Below are positions 1 through 13,262 of a stretch of DNA of 64,000 nt, one piece after another. The stretch is from positions 23,322,403 through 23,386,402 of the forward strand of contig CM119263.1 in NCBI GenBank assembly GCA_051294375.1, given 5' to 3'. The notes beneath the pieces are model-generated. The model had not been told where the DNA came from and ran no database searches. It saw nothing but the letters and a program-made list of their open reading frames with translations. A program made the translations under genes and the position numbers. Each line of letters starts with the position of its first letter. Within the stretch, counting starts at the first letter, position 1. The DNA is from Paraspadella gotoi. Taxonomy: Eukaryota > Chaetognatha.

Positions 1-531
1 CTTCGCTTTTTAATTTCCCTGCAATAACTCAATATTAATATGACTCCCTCGAAATCCTAATCCCGGCGACGAAATCGACGGAAAGAGTTTTTCCGGACGA
101 GACGGAAATTTCGCCGGAAATGGGAAGGAAGGAGGGAAGTCGTCGGCGAAGCTTTGAACCCAAAAATCCGGCGACGGACGATGCCTTTTTTTTTTTTTTC
201 TTTTTACAATAGAGGCGAAATGTTGACCCCGTGGGAGAAAGGGGGGGGGTGGGCCTGTTTCAAAAAAAAGTTTCAAAATGCTGTCGGTATTGCTACACTT
301 AAGCCTTTTTTTTTTTTTTTTGCCTTTCAGAAATTCGACACTTAAATATATGGAAGGAACGGTTGGTACAGTTCATTAAAAAAAACTTGTTCTAAAAATT
401 ACGAGTATGAACTTTTTTTTCACTTTCAGGTATTAACTTTGTCAACTAAACCAGTTTTTTTTCTTCAATTTTTTTTTGCTATCTTTTTTTCCATGATAAT
501 TTTTAATTATGAGGCTAGGTTTCTTTTCTTC

Positions 532-611
532 CTTCTTTCTTTCTTTCTTTCTTTCTTTCTTNNNNNNNNNNNNNNNNNNTTTCTTTCTTTCTTTCTTTCT
601 TTCTTTCTTTT
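532..611 (+). repeat. (TTTC)n microsatellite with assembly gap
   Basis: A TTTC tetranucleotide array is interrupted by 18 N at 562-579. The gap lies inside the repeat, so the true array length is unknown. Confidence 0.95.
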
Positions 612-1692
612 CTCTCCTTTCCCCCAATTTTCAGTCGCCAGTTTTTATCCAGTTAATTTACGTTTAGAAATCAGGTTTTTATACTTTGTAATTTAGAAGG
701 AAGAGGGGAAAAAAACCGCTTCCTTTTCGCTTAATTCGCTTTTATTCGTTTATTTTAAAACTTCATTCATTTTTTTCTTTCTTTTTTTTTTCTCGGCTTT
801 TTTTTATCCTCATCCGTCTTTTGTTCCTTTGATATTTTTTTCTTCTTCGCTTTTTTTTTTCCCAACTTTTTTTGGGTTATTTTCGTTTCTCTTTTTTCTT
901 TCTTTCTTTCTTTTTTTTCCGTTTTGAACTCGTTATAATTAAGCGGCTCATCGAATTAAAAAAAAAACAAAAAAACTGGCGGTTTCGGGCGACGGCGATG
1001 GATTGTGGCTCTCCCTCTCTATCAGTTTCTTCAATTTTTAATTTGGGTTATTTTTCTCACTTTTTATGACCGTTTTTTTTTTAAATAATTTCCTTCCCGT
1101 TAATTCTTTTTCCTTCTAAACTCCTTCCCCCCCCCCACTACACACGACATTTCACTGATTTATACCGTCAAATTTATTCCGCCATTTCTGTCGCTCGAAT
1201 CGGATGTCGAATCCGCGTCTCGATATTTATACTTTTCCCCTCCGTCTTGTACAAATCCGCTAATTCAATATCGCGATAGCGAGAAAGAGTGAGAGACAAG
1301 AGTTCGAGTTGTTTTTTTTTTTCTTCTTCTTTTTTTTAAATAAAAAAAAAACGAGATCCTGACACAAGTCCCCATGAATCCTCGTGTTTCTTATCTTGGC
1401 TTTGCTTACACTTTGCGAACCAAAACGCGAGCGGAAGGAAACGAGCAGAGTCCGCGGAGTTTGTTGCGTAATCGCAGAAGAAAAAAAAAAACAACACAAA
1501 AAAAAAATGCCATTAATCACAAAATATCCGAGCCGAAGGACGGTAAAGTCAAATAAAGATTTTCGAAGCGACGGAGAACGCGCACCGGCCTCGATCGATC
1601 CTCTGTTTTTGTAACTGAGTCATCGAATACGAAAACAAAAGAACAGTTTTCTCGCCAGATTTGGATGACCGAGTTTTTCGTAGAAAAAGATT

Positions 1693-1755
1693 AGGTAAAA
1701 AAGAAAAGAAAAGAAGAGAAAAGAAAAGAAAAGAAGGGAAAAGAAAAGAAAAGAA

Positions 1756-1787
<32 letters not shown>

Positions 1788-1797
1788 AAAAAGAAAG
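1693..1797 (+). repeat. AAAG-type purine tract
   Basis: Imperfect AAAAG/AAAG units, becoming a cleaner GAAA array toward the right end. Confidence 0.85.
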
Positions 1798-2219
1798 ATT
1801 TCCCTGACAAACACTGTCACAATCAGAAAATAAAATTAAAATTTCTTCTTTCACTTCCGCTTTAACGAAGGATTTTAGGAAACGATCCGAAACGACGACG
1901 AAGACGAGGAGGAGGACGAGGACAACGACAACGACGACGACGACGATATCGCCAAAACTCAAGATTTGGTGTTAAATCATCAACATCATTATCATCATTT
2001 AGTAATACATAAAATTAGAAGTATTTATAATATATTAAATATTATAAAAAACGGAGCGACGTAAAAGAATTATCGACGGGTGAGACCGAAATGTGAATGA
2101 CTAAGATTTTCGCCTTCGACCATCGATTTCCTTGACAGAATCGCAGCCTCGTTCCTTTCACCTCCCAATCGAACGATTTCAAGGTCGATCCTGGTCACGC
2201 CTTTTTTAAGTACCCGGAT

Positions 2220-2220
<1 letters not shown>

Positions 2221-2254
<34 letters not shown>

Positions 2255-2420
2255 NNNNNNNNNNNNNNNNNNNNNNNNNNNNNNNNNNNNNNNNNNNNNN
2301 NNNNNNNNNNNNNNNNNNNNNNNNNNNNNNNNNNNNNNNNNNNNNNNNNNNNNNNNNNNNNNNNNNNNNNNNNNNNNNNNNNNNNNNNNNNNNNNNNNNN
2401 NNNNNNNNNNNNNNNNNNNN
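2221..2420. repeat. (CT)n microsatellite plus 166-base gap
   Basis: A CT dinucleotide run from about 2223 to 2254 runs directly into 166 N (2255-2420), so the assembly stopped in the microsatellite. Confidence 0.95.
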
Positions 2421-5154
2421 TTTTTTAAATAAGAGCCGCCTACGAAATTTATATTGTTAAGTCGAGAAACGATGAAAGTGTGAAAGACAAAATAATAAAA
2501 AAGGTTAAACACTTACTTTCTACTCTAGAAAATAATTTTACTACATCTTTGTCCAACAAGATTCAAAATTTTAACAATTCAATCTTTTCTATTTCTTTTT
2601 ATCACAAGAAAATCGTCCATCGGGAGGTTAAGAGTTATCTACTCATTGGATCAAAATCATACCATGTGTACGAATGATAATAAGTTAGTTGTTTATTTGT
2701 TTATTTAGTCATACTCAATCACTCAAAAGGGGGAGCAGGTCTCCCGGACGAGGATTGAATATTTCTACCTCGAGTTTCCGTTTCGTTACAGAACAGCGAA
2801 AATTCTTTAGTCTGAATCGTCGTTAATTTTTCAATCCGAATAAAGATTTTTAAATTATGGTAAAAAAATTTAAATCGGAGAATAATTTTTTTTTTCTTTT
2901 GTTTGTTTCATTTCTTCAGAAAGAGGACTTTTAAATAATTTTTTTTTATTGGCTTCACTTTATAGTTTAGTAGTCATCGAATGTAGTCTCTTTGACTGAT
3001 CCACGTTAGACAATTGGATACTTACTCAACGTCTACCCCTACCCTCCTACCTCCCTACCCCCCTCCCTCTTCCCCCTTCCACCATCTCCCTTAGTTCCCT
3101 CTTTAGTTCTCTTCACTCTGTGTTCAACTAGTGAATCCAACCGAAACGTTTTTTTTTTTGGCGATATTTTTTTTCAATATTTTAGCGATGAAATGTTTGT
3201 GAATTATCGCGCCCATTGAAAAGTTTTGTTGTTATGATTCTGAAGAATGTTAGTCAAGGATGTTTCCCACTCTTGCTCTCTCTCTCTCTGCTACAATCGC
3301 CATGCTCGATGTTCGTGCAAGATTATTTTAAACCAGCCCTCTTCCCCCCCCCCTAAAAAAAAGAGAGGAAAGGTCAGAGAAGTTCATCTTTCTTCTTTTT
3401 TCGCTGAAAATCTGAAACATAACAAGCGCATGCACATATCTAGCGAACATCGTTCAGTAATTTATAAAGTGCAAATTTGTCGATTACGTAAGTCGATGAA
3501 GATTCGAGTTTTATAAACTAAATCCTCTCATGTTCCTTATCCAGGCCATAGTTGATATGATATGATATGATATCATATACGGAAGTCCATTGATGATTTT
3601 TCTTTTTCATAAGATTACATAACTTAGTTTAATACATACGCATAACAGATTTATTCTGGATATGAAATTGGTAAAACCAGTATAAAAATTATCCATTCAT
3701 TTAATAAATAAGCTATCTTGCCCCTAACTTTGGACAGGCTTTGGTATGTAAGTTTTAATGAGATTCAAAAGTTGAGTTCAATCGAAACCTACAAGGATGG
3801 ACAGACAAGCTAACGAGACTTTCTTTTTTTTGATAGAATTTTTTCAAAGGGCGTTCGAACAAAGCAAGTCGTAGTCGAGGAAGCAACAAAGTGAAGTGTT
3901 GCGGTTTTTCTTCCATCGTTTCGACTCAAAAAAAAAAAAAAAAAGATCAACGTCGGGATTCGAAACTCGATCGTCTGTACGAATCAGTCGGTTCTCCGAC
4001 GGCGATCGATCTTTCGAACGACGGGGATAAAAAGGCTCGGGCGCGAGGGACGTTTGATTTCAGCGCCAAATATATCGAGCCTCTTGAAAAATGAGAAACC
4101 GGAAGTCAATTGAAAAATCAAATGACAATCGAATTTGAGGCTCTCGGGGAAATCGGTGGTACCGACCAAAATGGAAACGTAATTTTAGATTAAACAACAT
4201 CTCGCACAATGTGTGTAACACAAGGGATAAAAACCGAAACGGAAAAATAGTAACAGCTATACAAGGGAAACAAGTATCAAAATCAGAACAAACTTCCGTA
4301 GTGGACGGAAAAATAGTAAATTTAAAAACTTCTGCCACACGAGGAAACGACAATGTAAAATGCAGACCTCTGGAAGATGTGTATCCGGTTAGGATGCCAG
4401 GGGGGCATAGGAGAAAGAAAAGGGGGGGGAGGGGAGGCGAAACAGAGGACCCTTACTTTCGTCATCGCGTGTTTTTTTGCCAACGACGACGCCCTTTCGT
4501 GCGTGGACGACGAGGGCGACGACGACGACGACGATTTCGGGCGAAGGATCCACCGTCTCGGGACTTTCGTGTCTAACTTCCTCTTCCATCCAAATTGCAG
4601 GCCGCCTTCGTCGTGGTCGTCTCCCTTTTGTCTCGTGCCTCTCGTCCACCGTCTCATGCGCGACAATTTTGGTTCCTTGGTCGTTGTTGTCGTTGTTGTT
4701 TTGTCGATGCCGAATTCTCCACACCCTCTGTCGAATTAGGCTAGGGTCTGCACGCAGCGTTTATATCTTCCGAAGTACCCGTCTAGGTATCTGACTCTCT
4801 CTCTCTCTTTCTCTTTTTCTATCATTGTTCTTTCGACTTTTAATTTTGTTATCTTTTTAGTGTCTTTCTTTCTTTTTTTCTTTCTTTCTTTTTTTCTTTC
4901 TCCGTTTCTCGTGTTGTTTAGGGCGTTGCGCCGGAGAGATAGCGGGGAACCTTATACCTTTTCCAAATTGCGTCGGCGTCTGTATTCCGTCATCGTATTT
5001 TGTATTCCACGCGGCGACGTCGCCAGTGTCGTCGTCGTCTGTCGACGTCCAACTCTCGTTTTTGATGTCTTTGCTCTCATATCCAGTTGCCTTCAAGTCG
5101 CAAGAAGATAATTTTGCTGCAGATAAGTAAACGCTTGGGTTCGAGAATCTAAAG

Positions 5155-5158
<4 letters not shown>
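2421..5158. other. No gene seen; CpG-rich patches
   Basis: Mostly AT-rich, with CpG-rich islands at about 3890-4100, 4440-4750 and 4920-5110. On the minus strand, 4460-4605 opens with an ATG and ends at a donor-like site (GAAA before gtaag), but its translation is low complexity (runs of Val). It could be an untranslated or first exon. No gene is claimed. Confidence 0.4.
3658..3748 (-). repeat. Family C SINE-like tail fragment
   Basis: Read on the minus strand this matches the 3' half of the element at 14767-15073: the block around cctgtccaaag, then agcttatttattaaatgaat, then the end gtaccaatttcat (here with small changes). The 5' half is missing. Confidence 0.65.

Positions 5159-5206
<48 letters not shown>
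5159..5206 (+). repeat. (GA)n microsatellite
   Basis: About 24 uninterrupted GA units. Confidence 0.95.
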
Positions 5207-5209
<3 letters not shown>

Positions 5210-5332
5210 ATTTAATCTTTAAAAGAACACCCTAGACTCCAGTATTTTTTCATACACAAGGAGTTTTAGTGATCATATGGAATCAATTGAAACTGACGAA
5301 AATTCTCAGTGGCAGAAAGAACGAAAATACAG

Positions 5333-5356
5333 AAAGAAGAAACAAAAGAAAAGAAA

Positions 5357-5452
<96 letters not shown>

Positions 5453-5455
5453 GAA
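5333..5455 (+). repeat. (GAAA)n microsatellite
   Basis: An irregular AAAG/GAAA start is followed by more than 20 clean GAAA units. It creates a long spurious open frame of Glu/Arg/Lys. Confidence 0.95.
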
Positions 5456-5794
5456 ATAAAAACAACGTAAAAAGGTACAGAAAGGAAGTTGAATGGCGAA
5501 GCAATAATCTCTTTCTTCGGTAATCTTCCAGAGGTGTGTCTTTTAATAATTATTGATAGACTTCGGAAGAAGCGAGTATAAAGAAAATCCTCGCGTTTCC
5601 TTTATGCAAAATCCACAGGTGCAACGAAAGAAGAAAACGAAAGAAAAACACAAGAAAGAGAAAAAATAAAAGATCGCAGGTGGAACTTGATAAAAAAAAG
5701 GTAAAATCTGAAGAAAAATGAAAAAATATACGAAAAGTTAAAGGAAATAAATAATTGGTTGCCCGCAAATTTTTTGAGCATATGATGGAGAGCG

Positions 5795-5822
5795 AGAAAG
5801 AGAGAAGAGAGAAAGAGAGAGA

Positions 5823-5854
<32 letters not shown>

Positions 5855-5855
5855 T

Positions 5856-5944
<89 letters not shown>

Positions 5945-5945
5945 A
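5795..5945 (+). repeat. GA-rich microsatellite
   Basis: Imperfect GA array with AAGAG interruptions. Open frames over it are artefacts of the repeat. Confidence 0.95.
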
Positions 5946-8900
5946 TGTCTCAGAAAAAGTGTTGTTTTTTCAGAGAGTGAGAGACGGAGTTTTTTAATTG
6001 GGTTAGCCAACCGTAGGACCAGAGTCTGAGGCGAGCGAACGTCGATTTGAGTTTTTTAGAGCAACAGTACCGAAGTAAAAAAAAATACAAACAGAAAACG
6101 TAAAGCAATTAACTGTGGAGGCGCTGACTCGACTCAGAGCAACTGTGCGAAACAATCTCTTATTTTTTAATATCTCCCAAATGCTAGTTTTTAAAAATTA
6201 AGAAAAAAGGACGGGGATTTAAATTCGATGTGTTCATAAAACATAAACTCTCTCACTCAAGCACGTGTTCGCGCGTCGCTGTCTCAACGATGTTCTCGCC
6301 GACAACCAGTTCGAGAGGATGCTTTCGAAATCTTTCGCTCCGCGACCCTATATTATTGTTGAAAGCGGGCAACATAAAAAAGTGTGTCAAAAATCGTGAA
6401 ATTTGACGCTGAGGGAAAGAGAGAATTTGTGAGAAAAAAAAGGGGAAAAGAATCGGGAGAAAAAGAAAGGAAGAGGGGGGGAGGTGATATTGACTTCGAA
6501 ATTGTTTATGTCACAATCACGATTTACAAGGACAAAATTTCTTTTTATCTTTCCCTTGGCTCGTGAAAAGACCACAACCGCGATCACGAGAGAATTTTAT
6601 TTTACATTTTTTAATCTTTCAATACTTTTTTAAGCCACGTTGCCGTGTTGCGCTCTCGCTCTCTCTCTCTCCGTAACGAAGTAGTGGGCGTTCTCTCCCT
6701 CAGATACCAAAGAGCGCGAGGCGAGGCGGACTTTTATCGAAAACAAATATTTCTCTGACGAGTTGTTTTTTTTTTTTTNNNNNNNNNNNNNNNNTTTTTT
6801 TTACGTTTCCTGCTTTTTAAATTTTTCCCTCGTTCTCTTTTAAATTCTCGCGCGCGGCCATTTCTCAAACATATTTCTGTGGCCGGCCAGCGATCGCAAC
6901 CCAAAATATGACATGTCTCGAATTTACAATTCTTCATCGAGTAAAATCGAGCCGATCTTCTCTCGGCGAAAAAAAATGATTTTACTCGCCTAAAACTCAA
7001 TTCGTATTGTTTGCCGCCTTAAAAATTTGACCCAAGCGCAAGGCCGATAACCCCCTATGCCCGATTAACATCACAATTTTCTCACTTTTAAAAATAAATC
7101 CTGAAAATTTTCTTTCTGTATTGTAAATAAAAAAAAATCGAAATCTAACGGGCGGCAAATACAACTAAGACATTTCTAGAAATTATTTAAAACTTTTTAT
7201 AGAGCCTAGTATCCTAAAAAAAATTATTAGTTAGCATTTGATTCCAAACAAAACAAATTAGAAAAATCTAAAGGTTAATCTTTTCTTTTAATTTACTATA
7301 ATTTCTTTGCCGATTTACTTCTTATTCATTTTTCTGACTACGTAAACGTATTCAGCACCCCCCTGACACCCCCTCTCAAAAAAACATAAAAAAAACGACG
7401 ACGGAAAGTCGAGTTTTTTTAGCCCAACTCTCTCTCTCTCTCTCTCCGTCCCTCGCCAGCCCCGGATACCCTAATGGCTTAGCTCCTAAGAACCCAGATG
7501 CTCAGAAAAGCCCAGCCCCTCTCGCAGGGACCGATAGAAACTGGGGAACAGATGTGCGCGCCCTCTCTCTCTCTCTCTCTGAGAGAGCCAGCCTTCTGTC
7601 GCTCATTGAGCAAGTTTTTCTCTCTCCCTTCTTTCTTTGACATTCTCCTCTTTAGCGCGAGGCTCAACAGAACAGAAGAAACGGAAAAATTAGAGGACAG
7701 GATGTTGTTTAGTTTCGAACTTCCACCCTTCTCCACGACTGCCACAAAAAATACACATTGTCGAAAAAAGAGTTTTCATACAAGGTACATAGCAACTGAC
7801 AAGTTTGGGGAAAAAAAATCATCAGGATGGTTGTCCTAGGAGTATGCTTTTTAATCAACATCAAGGAAACACCTTTAAGTTTAAGGTCCAAGAAAATTAA
7901 TAATTCAATAAAAACAAAACCGCTCGATACGGCGGGAAATTTAGTACTTACGACGACTAAATTGCAAGAGAATTTACGTTTTATTGACTCGTGTCAAATC
8001 CACCGGTTGAGAAGACTTAGACCGTAAATTGATATTAATAGCGAGAAACGATATTTTTGGTATTCATATTAATTTAAAAATTGCATATCCGTCGCACCTA
8101 TTCACTCATGGAGTGCAGAAGGATTAGAACTTTTACAAATTTATATTATAGCCTTAAAGTGTCAGGTTCCTTTATTTAATTACTTACTACAAACCGACAA
8201 GATCCACACCACCTCACCGGCGCCGTTCTATCAATCTTTTAGTTTTACCATTTTTTTATTTCTCTGCTTTACTGAAGTCAATCATTGGGCTGTTTTCTCC
8301 GAAGATACTTGGAAAGCAAACCCACGTTTTACTCGGCGGTTCGCATAGATTGTAATCTTATAAAAACGTAGCAGCCCAGATTTTTCTTCTTCCAACGCTC
8401 TTTCTCTCTCTCCTCGTTCAACAGTCGATTATGATCCAGCATCGTTTTTCTTTTCGAAACTGTTCGAAGAACCGGATGTCTGCAACGTACAGAGTAAATT
8501 CACGCCATCTGGACGCCACCATTATTTTCCAACTTTCAAAAAAAACCCCAAAAAAAGAAACGAGTAAACTAAGTCAAATCGTTAGGAGCACGAGTCTTTA
8601 CAGTCGAGGAGTAAAAAACCTTATCAGAAAAAAAATAGAGAAATCGTTTGCTTGACTAAATAAAAGTGAGTCACCCGGCATTTGATAGCGTTTTTCGACT
8701 CGTATGACGGCAAAGTACCGAAGTTCCCCGACCTTTCTTTATCGAGCTTTAATAAACTCGCTTCTACACCGGTTGTAGGGACCGGAACAAAAATTTGATA
8801 TTTTCTTTGACTTCTACTAATAGATTTAAAACTTTAATCAGACTTTGACAAATATCAATTAAATATTTTTAAGATAAATGAATCATCATCATTCAATGAT

Positions 8901-11080
8901 TTTATCAGTTTTTTTATTTTTATTTAAAAAATGTAAGAATTTTAAAAGCTGTAATTATATTTTTTAAATTGTTATGCTTTATAAATATCCATCAAAAAAT
9001 TTTAAAATTAAAAAAAAAATTTTAAAATTAAAAAAAAACATTTAATATATTAATCAAGATGTATAATATAATTTATTTAAAAATAATTGTTTAAATATTT
9101 AATCAAAACAATAAAAAAACTTTGTTAATAATCAAAATTTTATATTATTTCCGGAATTGGTCCTTAACTATACTTCAGTTTATCTTCAATATCTTTATTA
9201 CTAAGCTTAATTTTTAATAACTGTAACCAACCTTAACAACGACCAATAAATAATTTATTAATCATATGCTTTATTTTTTTTTACCCTTAAATTTCAGTTT
9301 GTACAATAATATAAAAATTAATTTTATATATATATATATATTATATATTTTTATATATATTTTAATTAGATAAAGTTTTTTACATATTTAATATTAATCA
9401 AAAATAAAATAAATTTTATTTAAAAATAATATTTTTTATCAAAAATTTTTTTTAAAAATAAAAATAAACTTACAAGAAATAAAAAACAAATAACGGACTG
9501 TAAAATCCCAGTTAACAAATGTACAATTATAACTAATAATATGTTTTTTAATTATATTTTTTAACAGATAAAAAAAAAAAATTTCGGCAAACACCTCCTG
9601 TCCCTACTGGTTGTTTATCTGATCTTTGATTTTTTTTTCATCAATTTACGTTAGAAAAAGATTGTTTTCGGCGAATGGTTTACTTATTTTAAAAGAATAC
9701 TTCATTCAGTTATCATTTTGACAGGATTCATATCTTTGTTTACCCTTCTCTATTGTATTTGTGGCATACTCAAGTCTAGCTCCTGAACATTAAAAAAAGC
9801 ATCCAGGGAAACCTTTGAGCTAATTTATTTCATTTTCTGCTCGTCTTCATAATAATACGCTAATAAATATAACATGGTTTCTTTTGCCAGTTTATCAGCA
9901 TTTCAAGACAGGATCAAAATTGTAACAATAAATATGTCATATGATTTCATGATGAACAAATGAAAACGGATCGATGGAGAGAATCTATCAGTTATTTTAG
10001 TACATTGTAAAGAAAAGCTATTTACATAATGGTCATGAAAGATTATCACTTTGTACAGGGTTTAAAAATGGGTTTTCCTGCAATTTTCTTAAACTTACAA
10101 TAGAGTCCGTGTTCCCAGTGTCAATCTCAAAATATTAATAGGTATTGATGGCTTTACGTAAATTTAGCAAAGTCCTTTAAAGTTTACTCTAAAGGTAAGT
10201 ACTTATAAATTACGATTGGTTGAAGCGAGCATTTTAAACTACATCTAAGCATGTAGTCGTAAATGGTGCCAATGATGATGAAAATAAAATAGATGGTAAA
10301 ACAGTTTCTATTCTTCTAATGTGACATGTCCCAGCACATAATTAATTGATCAGTTATATGTAGCTGATCTGGATGGAGAAGTCGATAATAAAAACGAAAA
10401 CAAAAAATGCAGATACTGTTATGAAATAAACACTGGCCGAATTCGTTCAACTGGTGCGCTTTTCAAAATATTTGAATAACTGTATTTATTAAGCACCGAC
10501 CGCACATGCCGGAACCAATCCGCATTAAAATCAATTTAAATTGTCCTTATACAAATTATAGTTTGTACGCCATCAAACAGCAAGTTTAAAAGGTTTAAAT
10601 TAATGGATTGACAATAGCAATAGGCCCATCGGAGCTTTGTCCCGTTATTTAAAATCTATGTTAAGTTAGTTGAACTATTTTCCTAGAATAGAAATTTAAT
10701 ACCATATTGAAATTTAACATCATATGTACTAAAATGTTTTCCTTTTCTCTAGTATAAAGTGCGTAGCTACTTGTACATGCAGATAAAAAATCCAGATTCT
10801 AAAGGTTTGTAGTTGTAAACCAATGAATGTATCACAGAGACAAATAGTATGACATCAAACCTAGGTGGTTCAAGTCGTCAATTCCCTCTTTCCCATCTTT
10901 GACATTAAGTACAGTCCAGAGCATGCACTTGGAATAAGTTAGCAAAAAGTATCGTTTCTCTCAAGTATAGTTAAGTTATATAACTTAAAATAAAAAGAAA
11001 ATAAGAACTTAGAAAAAACCTGGATGAAAACTCGTTAAGAAAATGTTTGACTAACGTGACAATGGGTAAAGGGGTCGAAT
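5946..11080. other. No gene seen; AT-rich intergenic DNA
   Basis: Contains a 16-base gap at 6779-6794 inside a T-run, short CT runs near 7430-7450 and 7565-7580, and very AT-rich DNA from 8800 to 9600. I found no splice-compatible coding exon, tRNA or recognisable mobile element. Confidence 0.5.
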
Positions 11081-11087
11081 GTAAGGT

Positions 11088-11093
11088 TTTATT
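11088..11093 (-). terminator. Possible poly(A) signal for the Sprouty gene
   Basis: TTTATT on the plus strand gives AATAAA on the minus strand, about 420 bases after the stop codon at 11511-11513. A single hexamer in AT-rich DNA is weak evidence. Confidence 0.3.
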
Positions 11094-11326
11094 AATTTGT
11101 TTTTAATTTTATCTCTTGCGTTTTGGTTTTTGTCTTAATGAAAAATATAATATGAGTAGTGGGAATACAACTTCCATTTTCAATGATCACAAATTTAAGT
11201 TGCACGTCGAAAAAAAAAATGAGGTCGAACAAAAAAATTTTGTTTTTGATTAAAAATAAAAGGTAAAATAATCCTTTGGTGAGAAAAGTGAAAGAAGGAG
11301 GGGAAGGGAGAGGGAGATTTTGTGTG

Positions 11327-11330
<4 letters not shown>

Positions 11331-11359
<29 letters not shown>
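11331..11359 (+). repeat. (GA)n microsatellite
   Basis: About 14 GA units in the likely 3' untranslated region of the Sprouty gene. Confidence 0.9.
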
Positions 11360-11363
<4 letters not shown>

Positions 11364-11510
11364 TATGCATATCTGGGACATGATGATGATGATGATGATG
11401 GCGGTTTTGGTACGAGATTGAGGAAGTCTGTCGAGGTAAAAAAGGGCGCGCGCCTTCGATTTTGTCCTACAAGGCAAATTTGGAAGTCGAAGAAATTTTT
11501 TTTCCCGTCG

Positions 11511-13262
11511 TCAGAAGTGCGGAGCGTCGTCCTCATCGGCGAGAAATTTGCCTCTCAAATCGGGCGAGACCGACTTGGCGGAAACGGGGTGGGCCCTGGA
11601 CGCCGAGGAAGATCCACCGAGGATGGCGGTGGTGGAAGAAGCGGAGAGAGAAGGAGGAAGCGACCCTCTCCGCCCGAACGACGAAGACGACGTGGCGGAT
11701 CTCGAGACGGCATCCGGCGCCCCGGGGACGGACCTCGATGGCGCCCTGGAGGTAGCGTCAGATCGCGCGCGCACGCAGCGGCAGCCGCGACGATGGCAGC
11801 AGTTGTAGAGGACCTCGGCGACCCCGATGCAGCCCTTAAGGGGCAAGTAGCAAAGGACGCAGGGAAGAAAGGTGGCGACGAGGCCCATGCACATCCACCG
11901 CGAAACGCAACGCGGCGGACCGCAGGAGCAGGGGTCGTCGGCGCAGGAAGCGTCCTCGTCGGCGTCTTTGGCACAGTGATAGAAGTAGCCCTTGATGCAC
12001 CACATGCACGACACGTAGTCCAGCACCGTTTCCGGTGAGCAGTAGCAGGATTTTTTGCAAATCCAATCGCTGGGCAAGTTTCGCGGCGACACGCATTTTT
12101 CGCATGTGCACCGATGGCACGTAGGGCAGTACACGCTGTCGGCCGGTTGGGGGTTGAAGGGGTCGGCGGCTCCGCGTCCGCCCGGCAACGGCGTCCTCGA
12201 CGAGGATGATAACAACGTCGCGGGCGGGGGCGCCGTGGAAGACGACGAGGACGAATCACTGGCGGAAGCGGCGGGCGAGGACGCCGAGGGCGTGTCCGAC
12301 GAAGGGGTAGAAGTCTCGGGTTTTTTCAAACTGACTGGCTGCGTTGAGATGGGCGTAGTCGTCGCGTTCGGTGACATGGGGCGACGATGATGGCGAGAGT
12401 GATGATGATTCGCTCGATGATGATGATGGAGTACACCCTCAACAGAGGCGGCGTTCCGATTTTGGCGTCGCTTCCAGTCCCTGGTGGAGTTCTCGATGTT
12501 CTCCTGCGACGAGCTCCTCGCCACGGGAGGCGGCGGCACTTTGCACTTTTTCGCTGAGGAAGAGACGATGGATGCCACGAGAGCGGGCGCGAAGGTCCGC
12601 TGCTCAACTAGGTTCGGACTGTCCACGTATTCGTTGGGTTTGGCGCGGTGCCGGTAGGGCGAGTCTATACTGACCATTTCCCGGGGCGGGGGGCGTGGGG
12701 GCGCTACGGGCGTCGCGGGAGGCGAGGCGGCGGGGATCTGCGTCCTGGGCAGAGGCTGCCCCGCGAAGACGACGCTCGTGGGGGCGGCGATGGCGCTGGA
12801 AGTCTGAAAAGACGGCGTCTGAGTCGTCGACTGGAGGACAGTTTGCGTCGCCGGACCCAAGTCGGCGTGGAGAAGCGGTAGTCGTCGACGATGTTCGTCG
12901 TCGCGTTTGCTTGGAAGGGCGGGACGGCGGTGCCGGGGCCGGGGCGGGAAAACTGGCGGCGCGGGGGAAGGGCGGGTGGGAGGAGTCTTGCGACGGTGGG
13001 GTGGGGATTCTCCTGAGCGGCTTGCGTCCCAGGGAAGCCGTGAGCGTCTCCTCCGGTCCCTTGTCGAGTCCGTTCCTCCGAGAGCCCGCGGCGGTGGCCG
13101 CCATGTCCGAGGCGGAGCGTTGCAGGCGACGACCGGCGCTTGGCTTGCAGCGTTGTTGCGGCGGGAGGGGCGGCGGCGGACACTGACGAGGCGCCGGGCG
13201 AAGGGCGCGGGGAACGCTGACGGCGACGGATCCGACTGAGGGGACGGGAAGAGGCGCTCCAT
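11511..13262 (-). CDS. Sprouty-like RTK signalling antagonist
   Basis: A single uninterrupted 583-codon frame on the minus strand. Residues about 379-496 form a dense Cys-rich domain starting CPTCHRCTCEKC and ending RRGCRC, the hallmark Sprouty/Spred domain that targets membranes and binds signalling partners. At about 209-216 is PNEYVDSP, matching the conserved N-terminal tyrosine motif that is phosphorylated in Sprouty proteins. A Ser-rich stretch (338-342) precedes the Cys domain, as in the family. The length is near that of long insect Sprouty and about twice the vertebrate forms. By family, it inhibits Ras/MAPK signalling downstream of FGF and EGF receptors. The coding DNA is very GC-rich, so all three minus frames stay open over the 5' part. 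A second ATG (13270-13272) ten bases upstream, in another frame, opens 222 codons, so the start and N-terminal 120 residues are less certain than the rest. No upstream in-frame ATG was seen; an acceptor-like site near 13418 suggests a 5' untranslated intron. Confidence 0.92.
   Translation of the reverse strand: MERLFPSPQSDPSPSAFPAPFARRLVSVRRRPSRRNNAASQAPVVACNAPPRTWRPPPRALGGTDSTRDRRRRSRLPWDASRSGESPPHRRKTPPTRPSPAPPVFPPRPRHRRPALPSKRDDEHRRRLPLLHADLGPATQTVLQSTTQTPSFQTSSAIAAPTSVVFAGQPLPRTQIPAASPPATPVAPPRPPPREMVSIDSPYRHRAKPNEYVDSPNLVEQRTFAPALVASIVSSSAKKCKVPPPPVARSSSQENIENSTRDWKRRQNRNAASVEGVLHHHHRANHHHSRHHRRPMSPNATTTPISTQPVSLKKPETSTPSSDTPSASSPAASASDSSSSSSTAPPPATLLSSSSRTPLPGGRGAADPFNPQPADSVYCPTCHRCTCEKCVSPRNLPSDWICKKSCYCSPETVLDYVSCMWCIKGYFYHCAKDADEDASCADDPCSCGPPRCVSRWMCMGLVATFLPCVLCYLPLKGCIGVAEVLYNCCHRRGCRCVRARSDATSRAPSRSVPGAPDAVSRSATSSSSFGRRGSLPPSLSASSTTAILGGSSSASRAHPVSAKSVSPDLRGKFLADEDDAPHF

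Larger units (their letters stand above)
1..2254. other. Gene-free, simple-sequence-rich DNA
   Basis: No coding exon can be supported here. The stretch is dominated by T-rich and TTTC/AAAG tracts with short CpG-rich patches (around 60-180 and 1860-1930). The only open frames are low-complexity translations of these tracts. Confidence 0.6.

Noticed and set aside
5269-6010. Long open frames of Glu/Lys/Arg or Ser/Leu
   Set aside because: They are translations of GAAA and GA microsatellites, present on both strands, with no splice or start context.
11418-12038. 206-codon plus-strand frame opposite the Sprouty Cys domain
   Set aside because: Antisense shadow of GC-rich coding sequence; no domain or conserved motif.
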